DNA of 44,740 nucleotides from Candidatus Gastranaerophilales bacterium. GTDB taxonomy: Bacteria > Cyanobacteriota > Vampirovibrionia > Gastranaerophilales > Gastranaerophilaceae. The translations under genes were made by a program, and so were the position numbers. Positions 26,479-34,657 of the stretch are shown one piece after another. Within the stretch, counting starts at the first letter, position 1, and each line of letters begins with the position of its first letter. The notes beneath the pieces are model-generated. The model was not told where the DNA came from, ran no database searches, and saw only the letters and a list, made by a program, of their open reading frames with translations. The stretch is from positions 1-44,740 of the forward strand of contig CALUTK010000008.1 of NCBI GenBank assembly GCA_944323675.1, written 5' to 3'.

Positions 26479-27036
26479 CTATTTTAGGAGTTCTGCTACG
26501 GCTTCAGGACACAATCCTATAATGTTTTCCAAACTGCCGGAATATGATTTTATATACCCTTCAGGCATCTCCTGTATCCCGTAAGAACCAGCTTTATCAA
26601 ATGGCTTAAAAGTTTTTACGTAGAATTCTATCTGCTCGTCTGTCAACTTTTCAAATTCCACATCACTTGTAACTGATTTTTTCCTGATTGTACCCTCGGG
26701 CGCGTCAACTACAACAACAGAAGTGACAACCTGATGCTTCCGCCCTGATAGCTTCTTTAACATAACAAAGGCACCCTTTTCTCCCTCAGGTTTTCCGAGA
26801 ATTTTTCCGTCTAACACAACAACCGTATCTGCGCCTATTATTTTACAAGTTTCACTCACAAGCGGAAGAACTGCTAATGCTTTATTCGCCGCCAGCTCTT
26901 CTATAAATGCATAAGAAAAATCCGTCTTCGTATGATCTTCAACATACGGGGACGGAATAATTTCAAATTTGTAATTGTTTTGTCTTAAGATGTCCTGTCT
27001 TCTGGGAGAAGAAGACGCCAAGATAATTTTTCCCAT
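26479..27036 (-). CDS. maf: Maf-family nucleoside triphosphate pyrophosphatase
   Basis: Maf proteins hydrolyse non-canonical or excess nucleotides (dTTP/UTP or m7GTP) to the monophosphate. The 185-residue protein starts with the family signature ILASSSPRRQDIL (residues 5-17), then IIGADTVVVLDGKILGKP near 65 and LSGRKHQVVTSVVVVD near 94, and ends with GSYGIQEMPEGYIKSYSGS. Length is normal. AAAGGA precedes the ATG by eight bases, and a TGATATAAT extended -10 lies upstream. It is probably a single-gene unit. Confidence 0.94.
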   Translation of the reverse strand: MGKIILASSSPRRQDILRQNNYKFEIIPSPYVEDHTKTDFSYAFIEELAANKALAVLPLVSETCKIIGADTVVVLDGKILGKPEGEKGAFVMLKKLSGRKHQVVTSVVVVDAPEGTIRKKSVTSDVEFEKLTDEQIEFYVKTFKPFDKAGSYGIQEMPEGYIKSYSGSLENIIGLCPEAVAELLK

Positions 27037-27057
27037 AGTTCCGTTCCTTTTTCCTAA

Positions 27058-27085
27058 ATTATATCAGAAACAAAGAACGTCAAAA
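27058..27085 (-). promoter_or_regulatory. Promoter of maf
   Basis: On the minus strand an extended -10 (TGA-TATAAT; hexamer at 27058-27063) with a weak -35 (TTTTGA, 27080-27085) 16 nt upstream. Confidence 0.5.
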
Positions 27086-27092
27086 CTTTTGA

Positions 27093-27332
27093 TTAGTACC
27101 CCCGCGGAGTACGCTGATATCTGGCGTTTTTTGCATTTACTGCATAACAGGCTATATTCAGACGCTGTTTCAGCATCATCATATTTCTATACATACTGGC
27201 GTAATCGTTCATTGCGCCCATCATTTTATTAGGATCAACCATTGATTCCATATTATCATGGTTGTCAACCTTTTCATCCGCGTATTTTTTGACCAGCAGT
27301 TGGTCAATGTAGTCTTCAGCACCTATTGCCAT
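27093..27332 (-). CDS. Small Met-rich protein, unknown function
   Basis: Seventy-nine residues, with two Met-rich stretches (NMESMVDPNKMMGAMNDY and MYRNMMMLKQ) and a basic C-terminus. It has no signal peptide or membrane segment and is probably helical. GGGAGG lies at a normal distance before the ATG, so translation is well supported. It lies between maf and the divergent U32 gene. I do not recognise a family. It could be a structural or regulatory small protein; nothing in the neighbourhood decides. Confidence 0.65.
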   Translation of the reverse strand: MAIGAEDYIDQLLVKKYADEKVDNHDNMESMVDPNKMMGAMNDYASMYRNMMMLKQRLNIACYAVNAKNARYQRTPRGY

Positions 27333-27513
27333 GTGAATGACCTCCCTAAATAGTGTGTATATCCTTTTTTCCTATGAGAAAGTATCTAATATCCTAAATA
27401 TTCCTTATATATATACTAAGTATTTTATTCCACGAAAATTGCATGTTTTATCATTGATTATTAAGAATTGTTAAAATAAATTTTTTGATGGGTTTATTTT
27501 GCCGGTAAAGATT

Positions 27514-27519
27514 TATAAT
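27514..27519 (+). promoter_or_regulatory. -10 box of the U32 gene, leaderless geometry
   Basis: A perfect TATAAT seven nt before the ATG at 27527, with no Shine-Dalgarno sequence. No good -35 box is visible at 16-18 nt. Confidence 0.5.
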
Positions 27520-27526
27520 GTTTTCT

Positions 27527-29170
27527 ATGAAGGAAATTAAGATAGTGTCCCCGGTAAAAAAGCCGGAAGATATAGATACGTTTTCAAAGGCAACCTCCTG
27601 CAGGGAATATTATGTTTATTATAAAAAGTTTTTAAACAACAATTTTGAGTATGTAAAAGAGTTTGTGGATGCTGCAAAACGCAACGACTGCCGTATTTAT
27701 ATAAATTTTAAACACGATATCACGGAAGAAAATCTGCCGGAGATTAAAAAGATGCTGAAATTCCTGAAAACAGCAGGTATCGACGGAATTTTTATAAATA
27801 GTTTTGCAATCCTTGAAGCGATTAAAGTTTTTAATCTTCCTTTTAAAGTAATAGTGGATTCATATTTTGATATTCATAATATCGCGGGAATTGATTTTAT
27901 CAGCAATTTCCATAAAGTTGATGAAATCATTATTACCGAAGAAATTTATATGAAAAATATTGAAAAAATTAAAAAGTACACAAATCTGCCGCTTGCGATT
28001 GATACGGATAATCTTCCGTGGTGCGCAGAAGACATCAAAAAATCCAGAGCCATTGATAAGGTTGTAATAAAAGGGAAGTTCGCAAATTCCGATGAAATTC
28101 TAGAAGCAATTGAACTTATAGAAAAAATCCTCGCAAAACCAAAACTCTTTAAAAACCAGAAACTGCCGTTTAAACATGTGAGAAAAAGTATTTATCAGAC
28201 TAATCACTTTTCAGGCGATATGGTGTCAGCTGAGGGCAAGGATTTTAAATTCAGCCGGAATATCAGGAATTTCGAATGGGATATTAAACGTCCGAGGATT
28301 TCAAAGAATATCAGCTACGAAAAGAAAGACGACTTTAAAATTAACCTCAGACTTTCTGAACTAGAACAGTTGAAAGAACTTGAAAAATACATAAAAAAAA
28401 TAGGCTTCAATCCGGTGGATTCGATTGAATACGGTGAAATCCTCTCTACCTGCGACCTTTCGACAAGCAGTTTCAGCGAGATTATTACTAAAGTTAAAAA
28501 ATTCTGCCTTAAATACAATATAGATTTTCAGCTATCCACTCCGAGAATACTTATAGAGCGTGATTTCGACAGGGTTTACGAATACGGGAAACAGCTTTTA
28601 TTGACAGAGCCTGTGCCGTCATCTTTGATTATCAACAATATAGGCTATTTCTGGCTTGTAATAAATGATCCGGACTTAGAAGAAATGCCTATTGAAATCG
28701 GGCAGGGCATAAACTTATTAAACAGTATGTCAATAAAATGTTTAAATAATCTTGCCCCGATAGATGCAATTGATTTCACGTCGTTCACGGATATGGAAAG
28801 CGCTATAAAAACCGTTAAAAAGATAAAAAACATAATCCCTAACCGCAAATACACCATTGCCGGCAATATAAGGGTTCCTAGTTTAGGGTTGTGCCCCTTG
28901 AATAATGATAGCGCAATTATTTCAAGATTATCCTGCAAGGCTCCATGCCACCGCGGCGGCTATGCACTTAATGACCCTTCTTTAAATAAAATTTATCCTT
29001 TTACATGCGACGGATTTTGCCGAATGCATATGTTTGAAGACAAAATTTTAGAAGATTTTGAACATGTTGATATGCTTTATAAAGCAGGAATAAATGAATT
29101 TATATTTGATTTTTCAGCACTGAATGCAAAATATGTGCCCGTGCTATTGAATAAATTTTTTACAAGGTGA
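27527..29170 (+). CDS. Peptidase U32-family protein (radical/Fe-S hydroxylase-type)
   Basis: A 547-residue protein related to the peptidase U32 family, whose characterised members (RlhA, TrhP, UbiU/V) hydroxylate RNA or quinone precursors rather than cut peptides. The N-terminal half is barrel-like (INFKHDITEENLPEIKKML, then DGIFINSFAILEAIK). The C-terminal part holds the typical Cys pattern: SLGLCPLNN, SCKAPCHRGGYALND and FTCDGFCRMHMF, probably an iron-sulfur site. The middle (about 205-330) is longer and less conserved than in usual members. I start at 27527 (MKEIKIVSPVKK) because a TATAAT lies seven bases upstream and overlaps the earlier ATG at 27518. The substrate is unknown. Confidence 0.8.
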   Translation: MKEIKIVSPVKKPEDIDTFSKATSCREYYVYYKKFLNNNFEYVKEFVDAAKRNDCRIYINFKHDITEENLPEIKKMLKFLKTAGIDGIFINSFAILEAIKVFNLPFKVIVDSYFDIHNIAGIDFISNFHKVDEIIITEEIYMKNIEKIKKYTNLPLAIDTDNLPWCAEDIKKSRAIDKVVIKGKFANSDEILEAIELIEKILAKPKLFKNQKLPFKHVRKSIYQTNHFSGDMVSAEGKDFKFSRNIRNFEWDIKRPRISKNISYEKKDDFKINLRLSELEQLKELEKYIKKIGFNPVDSIEYGEILSTCDLSTSSFSEIITKVKKFCLKYNIDFQLSTPRILIERDFDRVYEYGKQLLLTEPVPSSLIINNIGYFWLVINDPDLEEMPIEIGQGINLLNSMSIKCLNNLAPIDAIDFTSFTDMESAIKTVKKIKNIIPNRKYTIAGNIRVPSLGLCPLNNDSAIISRLSCKAPCHRGGYALNDPSLNKIYPFTCDGFCRMHMFEDKILEDFEHVDMLYKAGINEFIFDFSALNAKYVPVLLNKFFTR

Positions 29171-29258
29171 GGTAATATCACTGTGAACAAAATTTTATTA
29201 TAATCATTTACTAAATTTTTATTTATGAATGTTCGTTTCTTTCTGTAATTATTTATAA

Positions 29259-29290
29259 TAAAAAAGACCTCAAAATCTGAGGCCTTTTTT
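29259..29290 (-). terminator. Terminator of ftsZ
   Basis: AAAAAGACCTCA and TGAGGCCTTTTTT form a stem that is fully paired (with one U-G) only when transcribed from the minus strand, and it then ends in a T run. It lies 17 bases past the ftsZ stop. Confidence 0.88.
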
Positions 29291-29306
29291 ATACTTAAGT
29301 TTTTAA

Positions 29307-30488
29307 TTACTTTTTCAGAAAATCAGGGATTTCAATGTTCGTGAAGCTTGATGAAACTTCCGGCATTGAACGTCTTACAGTTGACTGCTGAACCCCTGCT
29401 GAGGTATTAAACGAACTTGCAAAGAAATCTGATGCGCTCATTTGCTTAATAGCATTTTCATTCTTTGTTATTTCCGGAGATTCATTCTTTAATTCAAATC
29501 CCGTTGCAATTACCGTTACCTGAATTTCATTATTGATATTTTCGTTTACTGCTGTACCGATAATTACCGTAGCATCTTCCGTTACTGCGTCGTGGATAAT
29601 ATTAGCAGCATCGGAGATTTCGTGAAGCGTCATATCAGGGCCGCCTGTGATATTTACAATTACACCGGTTGCACCGTTGATAGAAGATTCAAGCAATTGA
29701 GAATTAATCGCAATTTCAGCAGCTTTAACAGCTCTGCCTTCACCTGTGCCGCGGCCGATTCCCATCAATGCTGAACCTGATGCCTGCATTACACATTTTA
29801 CATCCGCGAAGTCTACATTGATAAGACCCGGTACTGTGATTATATCGGAAATACCTTGTACACCTCTTAAGAGAACTTCATCAACAATTATGAAGGATTC
29901 TGTGAGAGAAACCTGTCTATCTACGACCTGAAGTAATTTGTCGTTCGGAACTACAATCACTGCATCAACAGCTTCTCTAAGTTTTTCAAGTCCTTGATTT
30001 GCCTGATTTTGTCTTTTACGGCCTTCCCATGAGAATGGTTTTGTTACAACCGCAATCGTCAAAATACCAAGTTCTTTTGCAATTTTAGCAACCACAGGAG
30101 CTGCACCGGTACCAGTTCCGCCGCCCATACCTGCAGTAATAAATACCATATCAGCACCGTCAAGAGCCTCTGTAATTTCCTGCTGAGCTTCTTCTGCAGC
30201 CTTTTCTCCTACTGAAGGATCCCCGCCGGCACCAAGTCCTGCTGTTGATTTTGCGCCTAATTGGATTTTATTTTTTGTAAGCCCGTATTCCAGGACCTGT
30301 AAATCTGTATTCATTAACCAGAATTCCACTCCCGACAATCCTGATTTTATCATTCTGTTAACAGCATTACCGCCGCCGCCGCCAACACCTACTACTTTAA
30401 TCTTGGTAGGATTAATCGGTGAACGGGCAGGTTCTTGAACGTTTGATTCATCTTTCTTTGCAAAGATATCTGATACGAAATTTTCCAC
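29307..30488 (-). CDS. ftsZ: Cell division protein FtsZ
   Basis: Tubulin-like GTPase that forms the division ring. The 393-residue protein shows [17 protein letters not shown] near residue 31, the tubulin signature [13 protein letters not shown] near 118, and [11 protein letters not shown] near 217. The C-terminal peptide IEIPDFLKK is the conserved tail that binds partners such as SepF and FtsA. A low-complexity linker precedes the tail. I use the GTG at 30488 because AGAGGT lies eight bases upstream; the longer frame from 30518 would run through that site. It has its own terminator, and nadK lies upstream on the same strand. SepF, its likely membrane tether, is encoded 1 kb away. Confidence 0.97.
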   Translation of the reverse strand: MENFVSDIFAKKDESNVQEPARSPINPTKIKVVGVGGGGGNAVNRMIKSGLSGVEFWLMNTDLQVLEYGLTKNKIQLGAKSTAGLGAGGDPSVGEKAAEEAQQEITEALDGADMVFITAGMGGGTGTGAAPVVAKIAKELGILTIAVVTKPFSWEGRKRQNQANQGLEKLREAVDAVIVVPNDKLLQVVDRQVSLTESFIIVDEVLLRGVQGISDIITVPGLINVDFADVKCVMQASGSALMGIGRGTGEGRAVKAAEIAINSQLLESSINGATGVIVNITGGPDMTLHEISDAANIIHDAVTEDATVIIGTAVNENINNEIQVTVIATGFELKNESPEITKNENAIKQMSASDFFASSFNTSAGVQQSTVRRSMPEVSSSFTNIEIPDFLKK

Positions 30489-30639
30489 TATGTTTACCTC
30501 TTTTATTAAATAATCCACTTAATCTTTCAATAAATCCGTACCCTTATACAGGGCACCCCCAATGGTATATTAACATACTATTTTAAATAGGCAAAAAGTA
30601 CAATAATTTCGCAACAATTATGAACAAAAATTAATATAT

Positions 30640-31443
30640 TTATTTTATATGTGCAGGAGAAATACCCCAGTGAAGCTTATCCCTGAGGATTGAATAGAAA
30701 TCCGCATTGTCTAACAGTGCGAGTTTTGCCGTATATTTTGATTTTGATATTACTATATCTGAAGAAGTCTGAAAATATTCCTGTCCGTCTGCCGAAATAA
30801 CATATGTCTTTTGTTTTGAGCATGACGATATTGAAATAATTTCATTATCCGGAATCACCAGCGGGCGCGCAGCAAGCGTATGCGGACAAATCGGAACCAC
30901 TACAAATGCGTTTAATGAAGGAAATAAAACAGGGCCGCCGGCGGAAAGCCCGTAGGCTGTTGAGCCTGTCGGTGTAGAAATTATAATTCCGTCTGCCAGA
31001 TAGTCACACACCGGTTTATTATTAATTTTCAGTGTGAAACGAGAAGTTCTGCCGGTCGCTGAACCCTTTATTACGAAATCATTTAATGCTATTGAATTTT
31101 CATAACTAAGCATGATTCTGTTTTCAACAACAAAATCCCCCTCCATTATCTTCTTTACGGATTTTTCAATATCAGTTTCCGAAGATTGAGAAAGAAAACC
31201 GAGCCTGCCAAGGTTTACTCCGAACACGGGAGTTTCCGTTTTGGAATAAAATCGTGCAGTCTTTAGGATTGTTCCGTCACCGCCGATTACAAAAACAAAA
31301 TCATAGCCCGACTTTAAACCGTCAATATCCAAAACTTCATATTCAACACCATAATTTTTTAATATATATTCAAGTTTCAAACGAACGCTCGAAGCTCGTT
31401 CTATATTTGGATTATATGCTATTGCAAAATTTTTATTCTTCAT
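30640..31443 (-). CDS. nadK: NAD kinase
   Basis: Phosphorylates NAD to NADP. The 267-residue protein has the diphosphate-binding FVIGGDGTILKTARF near residue 51, the GRLGFLSQ strand near 79, the conserved DGIIISTPTGSTAYGLSAGGPV near 147 and a late SADGQEYF. Length is usual for the bacterial enzyme. The ATG at 31443 has no Shine-Dalgarno sequence. A weak promoter (TTGTAC, 17 nt, TATGGT) ends nine bases before it, so the leader is very short or absent. It follows the sepF terminator, so it does not depend on the sepF promoter. Confidence 0.95.
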   Translation of the reverse strand: MKNKNFAIAYNPNIERASSVRLKLEYILKNYGVEYEVLDIDGLKSGYDFVFVIGGDGTILKTARFYSKTETPVFGVNLGRLGFLSQSSETDIEKSVKKIMEGDFVVENRIMLSYENSIALNDFVIKGSATGRTSRFTLKINNKPVCDYLADGIIISTPTGSTAYGLSAGGPVLFPSLNAFVVVPICPHTLAARPLVIPDNEIISISSCSKQKTYVISADGQEYFQTSSDIVISKSKYTAKLALLDNADFYSILRDKLHWGISPAHIK

Positions 31444-31483
31444 GACAGATAAACCATATCATAATTTCATAAATTGTACAAGG

Positions 31484-31516
31484 CAAAAAAAAGGAACGAT
31501 TTTCACCGTCCCTTAT
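31484..31516 (-). terminator. Terminator of the pipY-sepF operon
   Basis: On the minus strand AAGGGACG pairs with CGTTCCTT (one G-U) and is followed by eight T. It closes the unit about 45 bases after the sepF stop. Confidence 0.88.
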
Positions 31517-31558
31517 TATATTTTTAAACTATCCTCTTTCTTCTTATCCCATATTTGA

Positions 31559-32059
31559 CTACTGCAGAGGTGCTCTCCACAATGAGTCATTAAATTTATT
31601 CTGATTTGTCTTAATGTCTACAGACAAAGTTACGTTGCTCGGTGTGAATACAAATACAAGATCACCGACTTTCTGCGGTTTTCCGTTAAGTGCATGAGCG
31701 GCTCCGCAAATAAAATCAATAGTTCTTTGAGATTGTTCTTTGTCCAGCAGATGGAGGTTGAGAACGAGTGTTTTTCTGTCTTTCAGGTGCTGAACGATTT
31801 GAGCGGCGTCATCAAATGAACGAGGTTCCATTACAAGAACTTCATAACCTCTGTAATTAGGGTGATTAACCACTTTCAATTCATTTGTTTTATCCTGTTT
31901 CGGCTGATATGAATATGCAGGATCAATTGCAAGGTTATCCTGAACTTCATATGCATCTTCATTCATTTCATCTGCCAAATCTTCAAAAGATTCTCTCGGC
32001 TCAAAGCCTTTTACCAAAAAATCAACTACTGATTTAATTTTGTCTGTAACAACTGCCAC
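31559..32059 (-). CDS. sepF: Cell division protein SepF
   Basis: SepF bundles FtsZ filaments and ties them to the membrane. The 166-residue protein has a short amphipathic-type N-terminus (AVVTDKIKSVVDFLV), an acidic linker, and the SepF core at about 75-155 (EVLVMEPRSFDDAAQIVQHL, LVLNLHLLDKEQSQRTIDFI, GDLVFVFTPSNVTLS). The start is a GTG with GGAGG eight bases upstream. It follows pipY by 32 bases on the same strand. The pipY-sepF order is a well-known cyanobacterial arrangement (Cdv2/SepF) and is part of my reason for placing the organism near that phylum. Confidence 0.94.
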   Translation of the reverse strand: MAVVTDKIKSVVDFLVKGFEPRESFEDLADEMNEDAYEVQDNLAIDPAYSYQPKQDKTNELKVVNHPNYRGYEVLVMEPRSFDDAAQIVQHLKDRKTLVLNLHLLDKEQSQRTIDFICGAAHALNGKPQKVGDLVFVFTPSNVTLSVDIKTNQNKFNDSLWRAPLQ

Positions 32060-32091
32060 CGTTTTTCCTCCGTTATTAAATTTATCTTACT

Positions 32092-32754
32092 TTAACTGAA
32101 TAATTTTCTGCCTATCCTTAGCATTGTAGCACCACAGCGTGCCGCAATTGCGTAATCCTGGCTCATTCCCATTGAAACCTCCGGAAGTGAGCACTGAAAC
32201 TTTTCTTCCAAAATATTTTTTGTAGCAACCACATCTTTGAACAATCTCTCGATTTCATTATCAGGAGCCCCCAAAGGCGCCATGTTCATAAGACCTAAAA
32301 CTTTTACGCCCTCCAGTTTTTCAATTTCAGGGAACGAAGCAATTAACCCTTCTTTATCAAAACCGAACTTTTGAACTTCATGTGCATTATTAAGCTGGAG
32401 CAGGATATTCTGAACCTTTCCGAATTCTAATGCCGCATTAGATATAGCGTTTGCAAGTTTTAAACTATCGACAGAATGAATACAGTCAAAATGTTCAACA
32501 ACCTTCTTTACCTTATTGGTCTGTAAATGACCGATAAAATGGAATGTTGAATTTTGTTTTATCTCAACAGGAAGCTGACTGATTTTTTCAATAGCCTCCA
32601 GGGCCCTTGATTCTCCGAAATCTTTCACTCCTGCCTGATATGCCGCTACAATTGCATCCTGTCCAAAGTATTTAGTAACTGCAATAATATTTGGTGTATA
32701 AGGTGCGATTTCTTCCTGTATACGTGTAAGATTCTTTTTTACTGTCTCGAACAT
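32092..32754 (-). CDS. pipY: PLP-homeostasis protein, YggS/PipY family
   Basis: A 220-residue pyridoxal-phosphate-binding protein of the YggS/PROSC family. It has no known catalytic reaction but keeps vitamin B6 and amino-acid pools in balance. The PLP lysine is in IIAVTKYFG near residue 28. HFIGHLQTNKVKKVV near 78 and LGLMNMAPLG near 149 match the family, as does the phosphate-binding SMGMSQDYAIAARCGATMLRIG at the end. AGAGGG lies upstream at a rather long distance from the ATG. A promoter TTGAAT-16-TATGCT is seen at 32793-32820. It is the first gene of the pipY-sepF unit. Confidence 0.95.
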   Translation of the reverse strand: MFETVKKNLTRIQEEIAPYTPNIIAVTKYFGQDAIVAAYQAGVKDFGESRALEAIEKISQLPVEIKQNSTFHFIGHLQTNKVKKVVEHFDCIHSVDSLKLANAISNAALEFGKVQNILLQLNNAHEVQKFGFDKEGLIASFPEIEKLEGVKVLGLMNMAPLGAPDNEIERLFKDVVATKNILEEKFQCSLPEVSMGMSQDYAIAARCGATMLRIGRKLFS

Positions 32755-32792
32755 AAATAATCTAACCCTCTACAAGAAATGTCTCATTTATG

Positions 32793-32820
32793 AGCATATA
32801 TTAATTGTACTCTTATTCAA
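32793..32820 (-). promoter_or_regulatory. Promoter of pipY-sepF
   Basis: TTGAAT (32815-32820), 16 nt, TATGCT (32793-32798) on the minus strand. A short dyad CTCAT/ATGAG (32783-32794) overlaps the start-site side. Confidence 0.45.
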
Positions 32821-33055
32821 GCATGCGGACAACTATTTCGTATTAAGTGTCAAATTCTCCCCTTATTTGACTCCGAAACCATGATATTGACATGATTTCG
32901 GGCATATTAACATAACTTAAATTTTGGTTACAATTTGTAATACTAAATACAAAAAGCATGCCCGTTTCCCCAAGTTGTAAAAGTACGAAATATTATCTCT
33001 ACATTCAGAATAAACCATTCTGCTGTAAAGCAACTCCTACAAATAATGTATTTTA

Positions 33056-34018
33056 TTATTCACATTCAACCTGACACATTGTATAAAAATTTTCAGAAGT
33101 TTTCGGAGTATCACTTTGATATGTCATGGCATTCATTTTAAATGTTACAGCAAGAGCATGTTCAGGGTTAATTTCCGTCCTGCCCCAGATAGAAAAATCA
33201 GCCGTTGGCGGCAGATTCATGCTTACTGCAGCTGAAGGTTTATAAGAAAGGTCATTAAAATTCATATTATCCGAAACATTTGCTACTGTTTGAGAATATT
33301 TTCTATAGGCTCTGAATAAATGGCGGTCTTTTTCTGCAATATAAATATTTGTATTAGAATACAGCATTCTGCCAAGTGCCAGTAAATCATCCATATCTGG
33401 AAGCCTGTCAACTCCGCCGCAAGTTCTGACAGCTCCTGCCCATTCATCCTTAACACCAGATGCAGGGCAGGAATGAATTCCGAAACGTATTCCTGTTGTA
33501 TCACATTCCTGTTTCAGCATAAAAACAGTTTTTTCCGGCGCTGAAAAACATTTACTTCCGACTTTAATAATCTTTTTCTTCGGTTTTGAATCTGCTTTGG
33601 GCTGTTCAAGAATGTTATCTAAAGCACTTTCAGGGATTTCGACAGGCGAAAGAGTATTCCTGCTTTGAGTGTTCACCTGTTCCGCTGGAATAAACGATTC
33701 CTGTACCGGAGTATCTTCAGATTCCGCAGTTTCATTTTCTTCCTGTTTATTCATACCCCATGCATTAAGCATTTGTTCCTCAGGTGAAATCAGTCTTTCT
33801 TTTTTTGCAGGTGCCTGCTGCACAGGTGTTTGTTCAACAATTGTTTCAGGAGCGGCGGCTTCTGTATTTTTTGAAATACTGTCTTTTGGCATACTTGTAA
33901 AATTCATCTCTTTTTCTTCTTTCTTTGATGAATTCATGCCCGGCGCAAGCATTAATATTATTACAACTATTATAAATACCGAAATAATTGCCAACCTTCC
34001 GTAATTATTTTGAAGCAT
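33056..34018 (-). CDS. Membrane-anchored protein with Lcl/DUF1566-like C-terminal domain
   Basis: A 320-residue protein. One N-terminal membrane segment (about 8-26) is followed by a disordered Pro/Glu/Ser-rich stalk to about residue 165, then a cysteine-containing globular domain. That domain has GIRFGIHSCP, CGGVDRLPDMDDLLALGRML, a FSIWGRTE strand and a final FYTMCQVE. The order matches the Lcl/DUF1566 pattern (WRLPT..EL, W-S-S-T, terminal Cys-Val), a C-type-lectin/FGE-related fold. I did not compare it to a database, so this is motif-based inference. AAAGGAG stands just before the ATG. A strong minus-strand terminator lies 45 bases upstream of the start. The domain would face outside the membrane. 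Confidence 0.65.
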   Translation of the reverse strand: MLQNNYGRLAIISVFIIVVIILMLAPGMNSSKKEEKEMNFTSMPKDSISKNTEAAAPETIVEQTPVQQAPAKKERLISPEEQMLNAWGMNKQEENETAESEDTPVQESFIPAEQVNTQSRNTLSPVEIPESALDNILEQPKADSKPKKKIIKVGSKCFSAPEKTVFMLKQECDTTGIRFGIHSCPASGVKDEWAGAVRTCGGVDRLPDMDDLLALGRMLYSNTNIYIAEKDRHLFRAYRKYSQTVANVSDNMNFNDLSYKPSAAVSMNLPPTADFSIWGRTEINPEHALAVTFKMNAMTYQSDTPKTSENFYTMCQVECE

Positions 34019-34063
34019 ATTCCTCTCCTTTATTTTTTGATTATAATAACATTTTTTTTAAAT

Positions 34064-34101
34064 AAAAAAAAGACCTCTTTATTTTTGATTATCAAGAGGT
34101 C
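34064..34101 (-). terminator. Minus-strand terminator upstream of the Lcl-like gene
   Basis: GACCTCTT (34072-34079) and AAGAGGTC (34094-34101) form an 8-bp stem followed on the minus strand by eight T. The only sequence it could terminate on that strand is the short leader region right of it, since the nearest gene there (34210-34656) is on the plus strand. This suggests an attenuator or a small RNA. Confidence 0.75.
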
Positions 34102-34209
34102 AAGGTTGGTTATTTTGGTTATGTTATAGTATTGTTATGGTATTTATAATTCGGTAGTGTTATGTACCATTATTAATACTCCTGAAAAAATTCTTTTGCG
34201 GGTAGGGAA

Positions 34210-34656
34210 ATGAAAGATTTACAAATCGTTACAAATATAGAAAATTTTATTCTGCCAATCAGAAAATTTATCCTTTCAAAAATCCTGAGAAGGAAATACT
34301 ACCGCACAGGCAAATGCAAAGCCTGCGGGAAATGCTGTACAAAAATTTATGTAAAACACTACAAACACGTCATTCAGGACGAAAAAGAGTTTGAAAAATT
34401 AAAATACCTGCACAGATTTTATACTTATTTAAAGGTTATAGATAAAGACGAAACAGGGCTTGTATTTGAGTGCATGAATTTAGACCCAGAAACGCATAGG
34501 TGTAAAATCCATAAAACCCGCCCGGGGATTTGCAGAAGATACCCGCAGGAGGAACTTTTCTCCATGGGCGGCGCCTTATCTGACGACTGCGGCTATCAGA
34601 TGAAACCGATTGTTTCATTTGAAGAAGTCCTTCAGAAGGAAATTAAAAAGCATTAA
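34210..34656 (+). CDS. YkgJ-family cysteine-cluster protein
   Basis: A 148-residue protein of the YkgJ/CxxCxxCC family, predicted to bind zinc or iron. The cluster reads CKACGKCCTKIY near residue 38, with the later HRCKIHKTRPGICRRYPQE near 98 supplying further Cys and His. Function in the family is unsettled; metal or Fe-S chelation is assumed. The ATG at 34210 has GGTAGGGA very close upstream, so the ribosome binding site is poor. A TATAAT at 34145-34150 may be its -10 box. It ends one base before the convergent proA stop, so no terminator separates them. Confidence 0.88.
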   Translation: MKDLQIVTNIENFILPIRKFILSKILRRKYYRTGKCKACGKCCTKIYVKHYKHVIQDEKEFEKLKYLHRFYTYLKVIDKDETGLVFECMNLDPETHRCKIHKTRPGICRRYPQEELFSMGGALSDDCGYQMKPIVSFEEVLQKEIKKH

Positions 34657-34657
34657 C

